Source: Arthrobacter sp. StoSoilB19 (lineage in GTDB: Bacteria; Actinomycetota; Actinomycetes; Actinomycetales; Micrococcaceae). Taken from it: 64,000 nucleotides of DNA. Shown one piece after another: positions 45,240 through 54,811 of this stretch. A model generated the notes under the pieces. It did not search any database and had not been told where the DNA came from. It worked only from the letters and a program-made list of their open reading frames with translations. How positions within the stretch are numbered: position 1 is the first letter of the stretch; each line of letters starts with the position of its first letter. Location: positions 3,038,001 through 3,102,000 of the forward strand of contig NZ_AP024650.1 of assembly GCF_019977275.1 (NCBI RefSeq), in the 5' to 3' direction. The translations under genes and the position numbers were made by a program.

Positions 45240-45608
45240 CTAGAGCACCTCCGGAGCCAGAGAAACGATCTTCATGAACTTCTTGTCACGCAGTTCACGA
45301 CCAACCGGTCCGAAGATACGGGTACCGCGGGGGTCACCGTCGTTCTTCAGGATCACAGCTGCGTTCTCGTCAAACTTGATGTAGGAACCATCCGCACGGC
45401 GGCGTTCCTTCTTGGTACGGACGATGACGGCCTTGACCACATCGCCCTTCTTTACGTTGCCGCCCGGGATTGCATCCTTGACGGTGGCGACAATGACGTC
45501 ACCGATGCCTGCGTAGCGACGGCCGGATCCACCGAGAACGCGAATGGTAAGGATTTCCTTAGCACCCGTGTTGTCGGCGACCTTGAGTCGCGACTCCTGC
45601 TGAATCAC
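45240..45608 (-). CDS. rplN: 50S ribosomal protein L14
   Basis: A 122-residue protein, [20 protein letters not shown] to the end [13 protein letters not shown], with [21 protein letters not shown]. It is first gene of the spc operon and is separated from rpsQ by about 600 bases, including a hairpin and a large palindrome, so it should have its own promoter. Confidence 0.97.
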   Translation of the reverse strand: MIQQESRLKVADNTGAKEILTIRVLGGSGRRYAGIGDVIVATVKDAIPGGNVKKGDVVKAVIVRTKKERRRADGSYIKFDENAAVILKNDGDPRGTRIFGPVGRELRDKKFMKIVSLAPEVL

Positions 45609-46003
45609 TATTTACTCCTTGCGTCGCGCCGGTTCTCAGGCCGTGATCTTGCTACGGAATGAGCCTTGCGGAACGGTTGATCGGGGTGTCTCTTGACCTG
45701 CCTGGATTTTGCCAGACCAGGCCTAAACGCCCGTGCCAGAAGCAGTTGCTCCCATCCGGTCCGGGACGGATCCCGGGCGCACAGGGGCACTATGCTGTGG
45801 CACGCTTGTTTACGAGGTTGATGACGGCGCGCGAAAGGCGCCATACAAACTCAATATCCTAGCACGTTTTCCGCCGGTCCCCATATCACCACCGCCCACC
45901 ACCCCGCAAGACGGACGACGGCGTCACGCAGGGCAGCCTTTCGGCCCACCAAAGGTGCCACTCCCCCGCCAGTCCAGGCGCCGCCGTCGTCCGGCAGTCC
46001 ACT

Positions 46004-46114
46004 ACGCCCCATCACTACCTGCAGGAAATCCTCCAACGCGCCATCACCTCCCGCTGGTACGTTTCGGCAAGTGATGTGGCGTTTCCGAAAAGCGTGCAGG
46101 AAGTGATGGGGCGT
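46004..46114. repeat. 111-bp palindrome built from four phased 32-bp units
   Basis: Two plus-strand units (starting 46004 and 46036) and two inverted units (ending 46082 and 46114) share a core ACGCC.CATCACYTCC with exactly 32-bp spacing on each side and a common centre near 46059. The outer pair is the better match, with the first 13 positions identical and most of the next seven. The whole would form a long imperfect hairpin. It resembles a dispersed intergenic repeat, but only one occurrence was noticed in this window. Confidence 0.7.
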
Positions 46115-46159
46115 CTGTGTGGGACGGACGGCCACGCCCGCTGTCCGTTAAACGAGGAA

Positions 46160-46187
46160 GCCCCTGCTCCCGGGAGGGAGCAGGGGC
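46160..46187 (-). terminator. Hairpin after rpsQ, probable end of the S10 operon
   Basis: A perfect 12-bp stem (46160-46171 with 46176-46187) closes a 4-base loop 20 bases beyond rpsQ. The minus-strand tail TTCCTCGTTT is only moderately U-rich. It is the likely S10-operon terminator or 3'-end stabiliser. Confidence 0.7.
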
Positions 46188-46206
46188 AACAGCTAAGCAG
46201 CAGGTG

Positions 46207-46512
46207 CTACTTGGCCTTCTCGAGGATTTCCACGAGCCGCCAGTTCTTGGTGGCGGACAGCGGACGGGTCTCGGCGATGACTACGAGGTCGCCGATGCCG
46301 GCGGTGTTCTCTTCGTCGTGTGCCTTGACCTTGGAAGTGCGGCGGATGACCTTGCCGTACAGTGCGTGCTTCACGCGGTCTTCAACCTCGACGACGATGG
46401 TCTTTTCCATCTTGTCAGAGACCACGTAGCCGCGACGGGTCTTGCGGTAACCGCGCTGCCCAGCCTTGGCTGCGGTAGCAGTTTCGGTCACGTTCTGGTC
46501 CTTTTCACTCAC
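46207..46512 (-). CDS. rpsQ: 30S ribosomal protein S17
   Basis: A 101-residue OB-fold protein: [40 protein letters not shown] and [20 protein letters not shown]. It ends the S10 operon, overlapping rpmC by 4 bases and followed by a hairpin. Confidence 0.97.
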   Translation of the reverse strand: MSEKDQNVTETATAAKAGQRGYRKTRRGYVVSDKMEKTIVVEVEDRVKHALYGKVIRRTSKVKAHDEENTAGIGDLVVIAETRPLSATKNWRLVEILEKAK

Positions 46513-46838
46513 TTGGCGTCCTCCTCGGTCTCAGCCTTTTCAGCCTTGTCGGCCTTCTTGGTTGAAGCCTTCTTGGACTTCTTCTCTTCCTTGGCTTCCA
46601 CAACCGGTGCGGCAACCTCGGCACGAATGCCCAGCTCGCGTTCGCGGAGAACGGTGTAGATGCGGGCGATGTCCTTCTTTACCGCGCGCAGGCGACCGTG
46701 GTTCTCCAGCTGTCCGGTGGCGGACTGGAAACGCAGGTTGAACAGCTCTTCCTTGGCCTTGCGGAGTTCTTCAACGAGACGCTCGTTGTCGAAACCGTCC
46801 AGCTGTGCGGGAGCCAGATCCTTGGATCCTACTGCCAT
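46509..46838 (-). CDS. rpmC: 50S ribosomal protein L29 with Lys/Glu-rich C-terminal tail
   Basis: Residues 1-70 are L29 ([40 protein letters not shown]). About 37 more residues form a charged Lys/Glu/Ala tail ending AETEEDAK. E. coli L29 has 63 residues. L29 sits beside the tunnel exit, so the tail would project near nascent chains. It lies between rplP and rpsQ. Confidence 0.95.
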   Translation of the reverse strand: MAVGSKDLAPAQLDGFDNERLVEELRKAKEELFNLRFQSATGQLENHGRLRAVKKDIARIYTVLRERELGIRAEVAAPVVEAKEEKKSKKASTKKADKAEKAETEEDAK

Positions 46839-46840
46839 TT

Positions 46841-47257
46841 CTACTCACCACCTTCGCGACGCACAATGCGTGCCTTCAACGGCAGCTTGTGGATTGCCAG
46901 GCGCAGGGCCTCGCGAGCTACCTCTTCATTGACACCGGAGAGTTCGAAAAGAACCCGGCCCGGCTTGACGTTGGCGACCCACCATTCCGGTGAACCCTTA
47001 CCGGAACCCATGCGGGTTTCGGCCGGCTTCTTGGTCAGGGGACGGTCCGGGTAGATGTTGATCCAGACCTTACCGCCACGCTTGATGTGGCGGGTCATCG
47101 CAATACGGGCAGATTCGATCTGGCGGTTGGTGACGTATGCCGGGCTCAGGGCCTGGATACCCCACTCACCGAACGAGACCTCGGTGCCGCCCGTGGCAGC
47201 GCCGGAACGACCCGGGTGGTGCTGCTTACGGTGCTTGACTCGACGTGGGATAAGCAT
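46841..47257 (-). CDS. rplP: 50S ribosomal protein L16
   Basis: A 138-residue protein with [39 protein letters not shown] and [20 protein letters not shown]. It binds near the A-site tRNA. The stop is two bases before rpmC and the start abuts the rpsC stop. Confidence 0.97.
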   Translation of the reverse strand: MLIPRRVKHRKQHHPGRSGAATGGTEVSFGEWGIQALSPAYVTNRQIESARIAMTRHIKRGGKVWINIYPDRPLTKKPAETRMGSGKGSPEWWVANVKPGRVLFELSGVNEEVAREALRLAIHKLPLKARIVRREGGE

Positions 47258-48088
47258 TTAAGCCTGTCCTCCTTCTACAGCAGCAGGTGCTGCTTCAACT
47301 GCCGGTGCTTCGGCAGCAGGAGCTGCGTCAGCGGCCGGGCGGTCGGTGCGACGGCGGCGGTCACCACGGTCAGCGCCACCCGGGCGGCCGGGACGGTCGC
47401 CACGGTTACCGCGGGACGGAGCTGCAGCAGCCTGTGCTGCCAGTTCCTTGGCGGTGACGTCACCCTTGTAGATCCAGACCTTCACGCCGATACGGCCGAA
47501 GGTGGTCTTGGCTTCGTAGAAGCCGTAGTCGATGTTCGCGCGGAGGGTGTGCAGGGGCACACGGCCTTCGCGGTAGAACTCCGAGCGGGACATTTCAGCG
47601 CCACCCAGGCGGCCCGAGCAGGCGATACGGATGCCCTTGGCACCTGCACGCTGAGCGGACTGCATGGCCTTCTTCATCGCACGGCGGAATGCCACGCGGG
47701 AAGTCAGCTGCTCTGCAACGCCCTGGGCAACAAGCTGGGCTTCCATCTCGGGGTTCTTGACCTCGAGGATGTTCAGCTGGACCTGCTTGCCGGTGAGCTT
47801 TTCGAGCTCGCCGCGGATGCGGTCTGCTTCTGCTCCACGGCGGCCGATGACGATGCCGGGACGTGCCGTGTGGATGTCCACGCGGACACGGTCACGGGTG
47901 CGCTCGATCTCGACCTTGGCGATGCCGGCGCGCTCCATGCCCGTGGACATGAGCTGGCGGATGCGGATGTCTTCGCGGACGAAGTCCTTGTACCGCTGGC
48001 CTGCCTTGGTGCTGTCAGCGAACCAGTGCGATACGTGATCGGTGGTGATGCCGAGTCGGAACCCGTGCGGGTTTACTTTCTGTCCCAC
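47258..48088 (-). CDS. rpsC: 30S ribosomal protein S3 with Arg/Gly/Asp-rich C-terminal tail
   Basis: The core includes [20 protein letters not shown], a KH domain ([20 protein letters not shown]) and [20 protein letters not shown]. From about residue 208 a ~70-residue tail runs Ala-rich, then Arg/Gly/Asp-rich ([20 protein letters not shown]), then Ala/Pro/Glu. Total 276 residues against 233 in E. coli. S3 forms the mRNA entry site and helicase with S4 and S5; S5 here carries a similar tail. Confidence 0.96.
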   Translation of the reverse strand: MGQKVNPHGFRLGITTDHVSHWFADSTKAGQRYKDFVREDIRIRQLMSTGMERAGIAKVEIERTRDRVRVDIHTARPGIVIGRRGAEADRIRGELEKLTGKQVQLNILEVKNPEMEAQLVAQGVAEQLTSRVAFRRAMKKAMQSAQRAGAKGIRIACSGRLGGAEMSRSEFYREGRVPLHTLRANIDYGFYEAKTTFGRIGVKVWIYKGDVTAKELAAQAAAAPSRGNRGDRPGRPGGADRGDRRRRTDRPAADAAPAAEAPAVEAAPAAVEGGQA

Positions 48089-48454
48089 TTAGCGAGCCTC
48101 CTCTTTCTCCGGGGTAGCGACTACCACGGTGATGTGGCTGGTGCGCTTCTTGATCTGAAATGCACGACCCTGGGCACGCGGCTGGAACCGCTTCATGGTC
48201 GGGCCTTCATCAACAAACGCTTCGCTGATGATGAGGTCGCCTTCGTCAAACGCCACGCCGTCGCGGTCCGCGAGGACCCGGGCGTTGGAGATTGCCGACT
48301 GAACTACCTTGAATACCGGCTCCGAAGCTGCCTGGGGGGCAAACTTCAGAATTGCCAGAGCCTCATTCGCTTGCAATCCACGAACAAGGTTGACGACGCG
48401 CCGGGCCTTCATAGGCGTTACGCGGATGTGGCGCGCAATTGCCTTGGCTTCCAT
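48089..48454 (-). CDS. rplV: 50S ribosomal protein L22
   Basis: A 121-residue protein: [40 protein letters not shown] and the tunnel beta-hairpin region [21 protein letters not shown]22 reaches into the peptide exit tunnel. It abuts rpsC. Confidence 0.97.
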   Translation of the reverse strand: MEAKAIARHIRVTPMKARRVVNLVRGLQANEALAILKFAPQAASEPVFKVVQSAISNARVLADRDGVAFDEGDLIISEAFVDEGPTMKRFQPRAQGRAFQIKKRTSHITVVVATPEKEEAR

Positions 48455-48492
48455 TGCTTTCCTTCTCTCGTCTTTGACGTAAACGCAGGCGC

Positions 48493-48774
48493 CTAGCGGC
48501 GCTTGCCCTTACGGTCGTCCTTGACATGGCCGCGGAATGTCCGCGTGGGAGCGAATTCGCCGAGCTTGTGCCCGACCATCGACTCAGTGACAAACACCGG
48601 GATGTGCTTGCGTCCGTCGTGTACGGCGATCGTGTGTCCGAGCATGTCGGGGATGATCATCGAACGGCGGGACCAGGTCTTGATGACGTTCTTGGTGCCC
48701 TTTTCGTTTTCCCTGGCTACCTTCACAAAGAGGTGCTGGTCAACGAAAGGACCTTTTTTCAGGCTGCGTGGCAT
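48493..48774 (-). CDS. rpsS: 30S ribosomal protein S19
   Basis: A 93-residue protein: [39 protein letters not shown] and [20 protein letters not shown]. It binds in the 30S head with S13. It lies between rplB and rplV. Confidence 0.97.
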   Translation of the reverse strand: MPRSLKKGPFVDQHLFVKVARENEKGTKNVIKTWSRRSMIIPDMLGHTIAVHDGRKHIPVFVTESMVGHKLGEFAPTRTFRGHVKDDRKGKRR

Positions 48775-48786
48775 GTGTCCAGGCTC

Positions 48787-49626
48787 CTATCGCTTGTTCT
48801 TGCCAGTACGACGGCGACGCACAATAAGCTTGTCGCTCTCTTTGTTGGGGCGGCGGGTGCGGCCTTCACGCTTACCGTTCGGGTTGACGGGGTTACGTCC
48901 ACCGGACGTCTTACCCTCGCCACCACCGTGCGGGTGGTCAACCGGGTTCATGGCAACACCACGGACGGTCGGGCGGACGCCCTTCCACCGCATACGGCCG
49001 GCCTTGCCCCAGTTGATGTTCGACTGCTCGGCGTTGCCCACCTCGCCGACGGTTGCGCGGCAGCGCACGTCAACGTTGCGGATTTCACCGGAAGGCAGGC
49101 GCAGCTGGGCGAAGCGGCCTTCCTTGGCAACAAGCTGGATGGATGCGCCGGCGGAGCGGCCCATCTTGGCGCCGCCACCCGGACGCAGTTCCACTGCGTG
49201 GATAACGGTACCCACCGGGATGTTGAGCAGGGGCAGGTTGTTACCGGGCTTGATGTCAGCACCGGCACCTGCCTCGACAACGTCACCCTGGGAGAGCTTG
49301 TTGGGAGCGATGATGTAACGCTTGGTGCCATCAACGTAGTGCAGGAGGGCGATGCGAGCCGTGCGGTTCGGATCGTACTCGATTTCGGCAACGCGGGCGT
49401 TGACGCCGTCCTTGTCGTGGCGACGGAAGTCGATCAGACGGTACTGGCGCTTGTGCCCACCACCCTTGTGACGGGTGGTGATCTTACCGGTGTTGTTACG
49501 GCCGCCCTTCTTGGGCAGCGGACGTACCAACGACTTTTCCGGCGTCGCCCGCGTAATTTCGATGAAGTCCGCTACGCTCGAGCCACGACGGCCCGGGGTA
49601 GTCGGCTTGTACTTACGGATTCCCAT
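48787..49626 (-). CDS. rplB: 50S ribosomal protein L2
   Basis: A 279-residue protein: [20 protein letters not shown], the RNA-binding [20 protein letters not shown], and the peptidyl-transferase-associated C-terminal [18 protein letters not shown] with the conserved His. It follows rplW. Confidence 0.98.
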   Translation of the reverse strand: MGIRKYKPTTPGRRGSSVADFIEITRATPEKSLVRPLPKKGGRNNTGKITTRHKGGGHKRQYRLIDFRRHDKDGVNARVAEIEYDPNRTARIALLHYVDGTKRYIIAPNKLSQGDVVEAGAGADIKPGNNLPLLNIPVGTVIHAVELRPGGGAKMGRSAGASIQLVAKEGRFAQLRLPSGEIRNVDVRCRATVGEVGNAEQSNINWGKAGRMRWKGVRPTVRGVAMNPVDHPHGGGEGKTSGGRNPVNPNGKREGRTRRPNKESDKLIVRRRRTGKNKR

Positions 49627-49655
49627 AATTTATTTCCTCGTTAAAGTGGTCTCCG

Positions 49656-49961
49656 CTACGCGAGCGGACCGCCGAAGATGTCGATGGTGCCTTCTTTGAG
49701 GGTGACAATCGCACGCTTGGTGTTCTTGCGGGTACCCCATCCGAATTTGGTGCGCTTGCGCTTACCGGCACGGTTGATGGTGTTGATCGATTCGACCTTG
49801 ACGGAGAAGATCTTCTCCACGGCCAGCTTGATCTCGGTCTTGTTCGAACGGGGGTCCACCAGGAAGGTGTACTTGCCCTCGTCGATCAGGCCGTAGCTCT
49901 TTTCCGACACGACGGGTGCAAGCACGACGTCGCGGGGATCCTTGATGGTGGCTGCACTCAC
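49656..49961 (-). CDS. rplW: 50S ribosomal protein L23
   Basis: A 101-residue protein: [40 protein letters not shown] and [20 protein letters not shown]. It is at the tunnel exit and docks trigger factor and SRP. ATG overlaps the rplD stop by 4 bases. Confidence 0.97.
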   Translation of the reverse strand: MSAATIKDPRDVVLAPVVSEKSYGLIDEGKYTFLVDPRSNKTEIKLAVEKIFSVKVESINTINRAGKRKRTKFGWGTRKNTKRAIVTLKEGTIDIFGGPLA

Positions 49962-50578
49962 TTGGCATCCTCCTCGTTCTTAGCTGCCTTAGCGGCAACG
50001 AATGCGTCGTAGGCAGCCTTGGTGAAGACAACGTCATCAGAGACGAGAACGTCGTAGGTGTTCAGCTGGTCTACGTACAGAACGTGAACGCCGGCGAGGT
50101 TGCGCACGGACAGTGCGGCAACGTCGTTATCGCGCTCGATGACGACCAGCAGGTTCTTGCGGTCGGACACACCGCGGAGCGTTGCCAGTGCGGTCTTGGC
50201 GGAGGGCTTGGTGCCTTCAACCAGTTCTGCGACAACGTGGATGCGACCGTTGCGGGCCCGGTCAGACAGTGCGCCGCGCAGTGCAGCAGCAATCATCTTC
50301 TTGGGGGTGCGCTGGCTGTAGTCACGCGGGGTGGGACCGTGGACGATGCCACCGCCGGTCATGTGGGGAGCACGGATGGAACCCTGACGGGCGCGGCCGG
50401 TGCCCTTCTGCTTGAACGGCTTGCGTCCTGCACCGGAAACTTCAGCGCGGGTCTTGGTCTTGTGGGTTCCCTGGCGGGCAGCAGCGAGCTGGGCAACGAC
50501 AACCTGGTGCAGCAGCGGCACGTTGGTCTGAACGTCGAAGATCTCTGCAGGCAGGTCAACCTGGACAGTGTTAGCCAT
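49958..50578 (-). CDS. rplD: 50S ribosomal protein L4
   Basis: A 206-residue protein with the tunnel-loop motif [20 protein letters not shown] and [20 protein letters not shown]. In E. coli L4 is the autoregulator of the S10 operon; whether that holds here is unknown. It lies four bases after rplC. Confidence 0.97.
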   Translation of the reverse strand: MANTVQVDLPAEIFDVQTNVPLLHQVVVAQLAAARQGTHKTKTRAEVSGAGRKPFKQKGTGRARQGSIRAPHMTGGGIVHGPTPRDYSQRTPKKMIAAALRGALSDRARNGRIHVVAELVEGTKPSAKTALATLRGVSDRKNLLVVIERDNDVAALSVRNLAGVHVLYVDQLNTYDVLVSDDVVFTKAAYDAFVAAKAAKNEEDAK

Positions 50579-50582
50579 TGAA

Positions 50583-51233
50583 CTAGGCTCCCTTCACGGC
50601 GGTGCGTACGAGTACGACCTGGCCGCGGGCGCCGGGAACGGCACCCTTGATCAGGAGCAGCGACTTCTCGACGTCAACCGCGTGGACCGTGAGGTTCAGC
50701 GTGGTGTGACGAACGGCGCCCATGCGGCCGGCCATTTTCATGCCCTTGAAGACGCGGCTCGGGGTGGATGCGCCACCGATTGAACCGGGCTTACGGTGGT
50801 TCTTGTGGGCACCGTGGGAAGCTCCAACACCGTGGAAGCCGTGACGCTTCATAACACCGGCGAAGCCCTTACCCTTGGTGGTGCCGATGACGTCGATCTT
50901 CTGGCCGGCTTCGAAGACCTCTACGGAGAGCTCCTGGCCCAGCTCGTACTCGGCAGCATCTGCGGTACGGAGTTCGACGACGTGGCGGCGAGGCGTGACG
51001 CCTGCCTTTTCAAAGTGACCAGCCAGCGGCTTGGTGACCTTGCGGGGATCGATCTGGCCGTAGCCGATCTGAACGGCGACGTAGCCATCGGTCTCAGCGT
51101 TGCGCAGCTGGGTGATGACGTTCGAGTCTGCCTGGACCACAGTGACGGGGATGAGCTTGTTGTTCTCGTCCCAGACCTGGGTCATGCCGAGCTTCGTGCC
51201 CAACAGGCCCTTTACGTTACGGGTTGCGGTCAT
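50583..51233 (-). CDS. rplC: 50S ribosomal protein L3
   Basis: A 216-residue protein: [40 protein letters not shown] and [21 protein letters not shown]3 initiates 50S assembly. It is second in the S10 operon, 17 bases after rpsJ. Confidence 0.97.
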   Translation of the reverse strand: MTATRNVKGLLGTKLGMTQVWDENNKLIPVTVVQADSNVITQLRNAETDGYVAVQIGYGQIDPRKVTKPLAGHFEKAGVTPRRHVVELRTADAAEYELGQELSVEVFEAGQKIDVIGTTKGKGFAGVMKRHGFHGVGASHGAHKNHRKPGSIGGASTPSRVFKGMKMAGRMGAVRHTTLNLTVHAVDVEKSLLLIKGAVPGARGQVVLVRTAVKGA

Positions 51234-51250
51234 AGTTTCTCAGCACCTCC

Positions 51251-51559
51251 CTACAGCTTGATTTCGATGTTCACGTCAGCCGGCAGGTCGAGACGCATGA
51301 GCGAATCAACAGCCTTCGGCGTGGGATCGATGATGTCGATAAGACGCTTGTGCGTGCGCATTTCAAAGTGCTCGCGGCTGTCCTTGTACTTGTGCGGAGA
51401 GCGGATCACGCAGTACACGTTCTTCTCCGTCGGCAGCGGCACGGGGCCGACTACCGTTGCGCCTGCGCGCGTGACCGTCTCAACGATCTTCCGTGCTGAA
51501 ACGTCAATGACCTCGTGGTCGTATGACTTCAGCCGGATGCGGATTTTTTGTCCCGCCAT
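51251..51559 (-). CDS. rpsJ: 30S ribosomal protein S10
   Basis: A 102-residue protein: [39 protein letters not shown] and [20 protein letters not shown]. It also serves as a NusB partner in antitermination in other bacteria. It is first gene of the S10 operon. Confidence 0.98.
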
Positions 51560-51957
51560 GTCGCCTGACTCTCTTTCAGTCTGTGCTTCCCCGGTTTAGG
51601 GCTGCCCTGTTCACTTACTCGTTGTATGGCTGCCGAAGCATTTGAGGTCGTAACCACCATCCGCCGCACAAACTGAATCCGGATGAATCCGGGTTCCTCA
51701 CCTTGCCGGCGTAACCGACCCCCGCGGTCGGGCGTGTCGCGCTGGGCGCACATATAAATCCGCAGTTCCATGGGGGTGGGTTATGTTTGGTCTTCAGCTT
51801 GGACCCTGCACCCGGCATTATCCGGATCGGGACGCGAAGAAGCGCTTGAACAACTCATCTAGTATGCCGGAAATCCGCGGCAGATGCGAATCGGCTCCGG
51901 GTCCGGGCTGGTCACCGGCCATTGCCGCGGACCCGAACGCGCTGGATGATAGGGAGC
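51560..51957. other. 398-bp gene-free region between rpsJ and the beta-glucosidase gene
   Basis: This divergent gap must contain the S10-operon promoter and leader (minus) and the bgl promoter (plus). I could not place either with confidence; TATATG at 51751-51756 (minus) is a possible -10 without a good -35. Short minus-strand frames at 51529-51818 match nothing known and overlap the leader. No hairpin typical of an L4-responsive S10 leader was recognised. Confidence 0.5.
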
Positions 51958-53394
51958 ATGACCCTGGAAGGCACTGAATCGGTGACCGAACTGGCCGGAC
52001 GCGTTCCGCCGTCGTTCACGCTTGGCGTCGCGGCGGCGGCGTTCCAAATTGAAGGCGCACTCAAGGCCGGGGGCCGTGGGCCATCGGGGTGGGATGCCTT
52101 TGCGGAGAAGCCCGGCGCCATCCAGGACGGACACTCCCCCGCCGTGGCCTGCGACCATTACAACAGGTTGCCGGAGGATGTGGCGCTGCTCAAGGAACTG
52201 GGCGTTGACTCATACCGGTTCTCGCTGTCCTGGCCACGCATCCAGCCGGATGGCCAGGGCGGCTTCAATCCCGAGGGCCTGGACTTTTACGACCGGCTGA
52301 TCGACCAACTCCTTGAGGCCGGCATTTCCCCCATGGCAACGCTCTACCACTGGGACACCCCGTTGCCCCTGGAACACCGCGGCGGCTGGCTGAACCGTGA
52401 CACCGCGGAGCGGTTTGGCGAGTATGCCAGGGCTGCCGGCGAGCGGTTCGGCGACCGTGTGGCGCAGTGGGTCACCCTCAACGAACCGGTCTCGGTCACC
52501 CTGAACGGCTATGCCCTTGGAGTGCACGCACCGGGGCGCCGGTTGATGTTTGACGCCCTTCCCGCCATCCATCACCAGCTCCTGGCGCACGGGCTCGGCG
52601 TGCAGGCACTGCGGGCTGCCGGCGTGGCGGGCGGCATCGGCCTGACCAACCTGCATTCCCCCGTTAGGCCCGCCACCAGGAAGCTTGGCGACCGGCTGGT
52701 GGCCCATCTCTACGACCTGCTCATGAACAGGATCTATGCCGACCCCGTCCTGCTGGGCCAATACCCCTCGCTGCCGCTGTACGCTAAGCCCTGGCTGCGA
52801 TCAATCGGCAGGATTTCCGATGCGGACCTCCGGACCATCCACCAGCCGCTGGACTTCTACGGACTGAACTACTACTTCCCCGTCAAGGTGGCCCTGGGGC
52901 CGGGCATCACTCCCCTGCCTGCGGATATGCACAAGCAACTCGCCAAGCTGCCCTTCCACGAGGTTGGCTACTCCGAGTTCGACAGCACAGGATTCGGCTG
53001 GCCCGTGGCACCTGACCATCTGGGAATCCTGCTGCGGGAAATGCGGGACCGGTACGGAGCGGCCCTCCCGCCGGTGTACATCACCGAGGGCGGTGCCAGC
53101 TTCCCCGAACCCGACCGTATCGCCGGCACACTGGAAGACACCGACCGCGTGGAGTACCTTGCCGCACATCTGACGGCAGCGCTTGACGCCACCGCCCCCG
53201 GCGGCCACGCCGAGGGCGTGGATCTCCGGGGCTACTACGTCTGGACGCTGATGGACAACTTTGAGTGGGCGGCCGGCTACTCGCAGCGTTTTGGGCTGGT
53301 GCACGTGGACTTCGAGACACTGGAGCGGACGCCCAAGCGGTCCTTCTACTGGTACCAGGCGTTGTCCAGGGCACGGCGCCACCGGCCACATTAG
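51958..53394 (+). CDS. GH1 family beta-glucosidase
   Basis: From ATG 51958 the protein is 478 residues, a (beta/alpha)8 glycoside hydrolase. The acid/base Glu176 is in VTLNEPVS and the nucleophile Glu377 in YITEGGAS, where most relatives read ITENG. GVAAAAFQIEGA, DHYNRLPEDVALLKELGVDS, LYHWDTPL and YYVWTLMDNFEW are further family segments. No signal peptide is visible, so it acts in the cytoplasm on imported glucosides. The start is uncertain: AGGGAG is too close to ATG 51958; ATG 51946 or GTG near 51982 are alternatives. Confidence 0.93.
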   Translation: MTLEGTESVTELAGRVPPSFTLGVAAAAFQIEGALKAGGRGPSGWDAFAEKPGAIQDGHSPAVACDHYNRLPEDVALLKELGVDSYRFSLSWPRIQPDGQGGFNPEGLDFYDRLIDQLLEAGISPMATLYHWDTPLPLEHRGGWLNRDTAERFGEYARAAGERFGDRVAQWVTLNEPVSVTLNGYALGVHAPGRRLMFDALPAIHHQLLAHGLGVQALRAAGVAGGIGLTNLHSPVRPATRKLGDRLVAHLYDLLMNRIYADPVLLGQYPSLPLYAKPWLRSIGRISDADLRTIHQPLDFYGLNYYFPVKVALGPGITPLPADMHKQLAKLPFHEVGYSEFDSTGFGWPVAPDHLGILLREMRDRYGAALPPVYITEGGASFPEPDRIAGTLEDTDRVEYLAAHLTAALDATAPGGHAEGVDLRGYYVWTLMDNFEWAAGYSQRFGLVHVDFETLERTPKRSFYWYQALSRARRHRPH

Positions 53395-53431
53395 TGGCGC
53401 GCCACCGGCCAGGTTAGTGGCGCCACCGGCA
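53376..53431. repeat. Short tandem duplication across the beta-glucosidase stop codon
   Basis: GCGCCACCGGCCAC/GG-TTAGTG occurs at 53376-53396 and 53399-53419, with a third partial copy at 53420-53431. The first copy contains the TAG stop of the gene. A 12-bp palindrome GTGGCGCGCCAC straddles the junction. The pattern suggests slippage at the gene end. Confidence 0.7.
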
Positions 53432-53451
53432 CCGTAGCGACGGCGGCGGGT

Positions 53452-54702
53452 TCAGCCGTGTCCCAACACCGTGAGGAAGATCAGCACGCAGTTCAAACCC
53501 ACGATCAGGGTGGCGCTGGTCCACCCGGCGATCTTGAGCGGCTTTGAATCGGCATGGATGCCCATCACCTTGCGGCTGCCGGTGAGCCGGATCAAGGGGA
53601 TCAGCGCGAACGGGATGCCGAAACTCAGGAGGACCTGGCTCAGGACCAACGCCAGCGTCGGTTCAATCCCTGCGCCCAGGACCGCCAGCGCGGGAATCAG
53701 GGTGACGGTCCGCCGGACCAGCAGGGGAATCCGCACCTTGAGGAGGCCGCCCATGATGGTGGCCCCGGCGTAGCATCCCACCGAGGTGGACGCCAGGCCG
53801 GAGGCCAGCAGGCCCACAGCGAAAACGACGCCGATCACAGGGCCCAGTGCGGACGTCACGGCAGCGTGCGCGCCGGCTATGGTGTCAGTACCCTCCACGC
53901 CGCGAAGGCTGGAGGCAGCCAGCAGCAGCATGGCAATGTTGACGACGCCGGCGAGCAGCAGAGCGCCGGCGACATCCACGCGCGTGGTTCGGATCAGCCG
54001 GGTCCTGACCGCCGGATCTTCCGAGAATCCGTGGCGGTCGCGGGCAAGGGCGGAATGCAGGTAGATGGCATGCGGCATAACCGTGGCCCCGAGCATGCTC
54101 GCCGCGAGCAGCACGGTGTCGGTTCCCTCGAACCGGGGCACCAGTCCGGCCAGGGCGCCGCCGGCGTCAGGCGGTGCGACGAAGAGGCCCGAAACGAACC
54201 CGACAGCAATGACGCCCAGCAGGGTAAGAATGGCAAATTCGAAGGATTTCTGGCTGCGGTGCGACTGGAGCGCCAGCAGCAGCATGGACGCCAGGCCGAT
54301 AATGACGCCGCCGGTCAGCAGGGGCAGGCCGAACAACAGGTTCAGTGCCACTGCCCCACCGATAACCTCGGCCATGTCAGTGGCCCCGGCAACGATCTCG
54401 GCCTGCACCCAATAGGCGCGGCGGCGCCGCGTGCCCAGGCGCTTCCCAAGGATTTCGGGCAGGCTCATGCCGGTGGCGAGCCCCAGCTTGGCTGACTGGT
54501 ACTGGATCAGTACGGCCATGCCATTGGCTGCAACGAGGACCCAGACCAGGAGGTAGCCGAAGCTGGCGCCGGCGGTCAGGTTGGCGGCGACATTTCCCGG
54601 GTCGACGTAGGCAATGGCAGCAACGAATGCCGGCCCGAGCAGGAGCAGGCGGGACCAGATCCTGGGGGTGGCGGATTCCGCCGTCATTGTTGAAACAGCC
54701 AT
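53452..54702 (-). CDS. mntH: NRAMP-family divalent metal transporter, MntH-like
   Basis: From ATG 54702 the protein is 416 residues with eleven or so helices. AYVDPGNVAANLTAG carries the DPGN metal-site motif of helix 1 and ATVMPHAIYLHSAL the MPH motif of helix 6. It should import Mn2+ (possibly Fe2+) with protons. A 16-bp near-palindrome about 50 bases upstream is a likely metalloregulator site. It converges on the beta-glucosidase gene. The frame extends to 54855 over the regulatory region and is trimmed. Confidence 0.93.
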   Translation of the reverse strand: MAVSTMTAESATPRIWSRLLLLGPAFVAAIAYVDPGNVAANLTAGASFGYLLVWVLVAANGMAVLIQYQSAKLGLATGMSLPEILGKRLGTRRRRAYWVQAEIVAGATDMAEVIGGAVALNLLFGLPLLTGGVIIGLASMLLLALQSHRSQKSFEFAILTLLGVIAVGFVSGLFVAPPDAGGALAGLVPRFEGTDTVLLAASMLGATVMPHAIYLHSALARDRHGFSEDPAVRTRLIRTTRVDVAGALLLAGVVNIAMLLLAASSLRGVEGTDTIAGAHAAVTSALGPVIGVVFAVGLLASGLASTSVGCYAGATIMGGLLKVRIPLLVRRTVTLIPALAVLGAGIEPTLALVLSQVLLSFGIPFALIPLIRLTGSRKVMGIHADSKPLKIAGWTSATLIVGLNCVLIFLTVLGHG

Positions 54703-54750
54703 TGCGTGTCCTCGTCGTTGCGGGCGTCGATATGACGAGGATACCCCGAA

Positions 54751-54766
54751 TTTAGGTATACCGAAA
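54751..54766 (-). promoter_or_regulatory. Palindromic operator-like site upstream of mntH
   Basis: TTTAGGTATACCGAAA is a near-perfect 16-bp inverted repeat around GGTATACC, 49 bases upstream of the mntH ATG. Position, length and TTTAGG half-site resemble DtxR/MntR-family operators, so Mn- or Fe-dependent repression is plausible. The assignment is by resemblance only. Confidence 0.6.
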
Positions 54767-54811
54767 AGTAGGAGTAAGGAGTACCGGCAGATCGGTGTGC
54801 TGCCGCTGTTG

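Larger units (their letters stand above)
45609..46206. other. 598-bp gene-free region upstream of rplN
   Basis: The region holds the leader and presumably the promoter of the spc operon, a 111-bp palindrome (46004-46114) and the hairpin after rpsQ (46160-46187). On the minus strand TAGGAT at 45856-45861, in the context GTGCTAGGAT, is a possible -10, but its -35 is poor. The open frame 45851-46135 (minus) encodes no recognisable protein and covers the palindrome, so it is not called as a gene. Confidence 0.6.

Noticed and set aside
46004..46114. CRISPR array, because of the 32-bp periodicity
   Set aside because: Only four units, half of them inverted, with no constant repeat and variable spacer pattern and no cas genes.
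45851..46135. 94-codon minus-strand frame in the rplN upstream region
   Set aside because: It covers the 111-bp palindrome, has no convincing ribosome-binding site and resembles no protein I know.
45609..46206. Possible insertion-sequence remnant around the palindrome
   Set aside because: No transposase fragment and no target-site duplication were visible; a dispersed repeat or regulatory hairpin fits better.
54703..54790. Manganese riboswitch upstream of mntH
   Set aside because: The leader is too short and lacks recognisable yybP-ykoY features; a palindromic operator is the simpler explanation.
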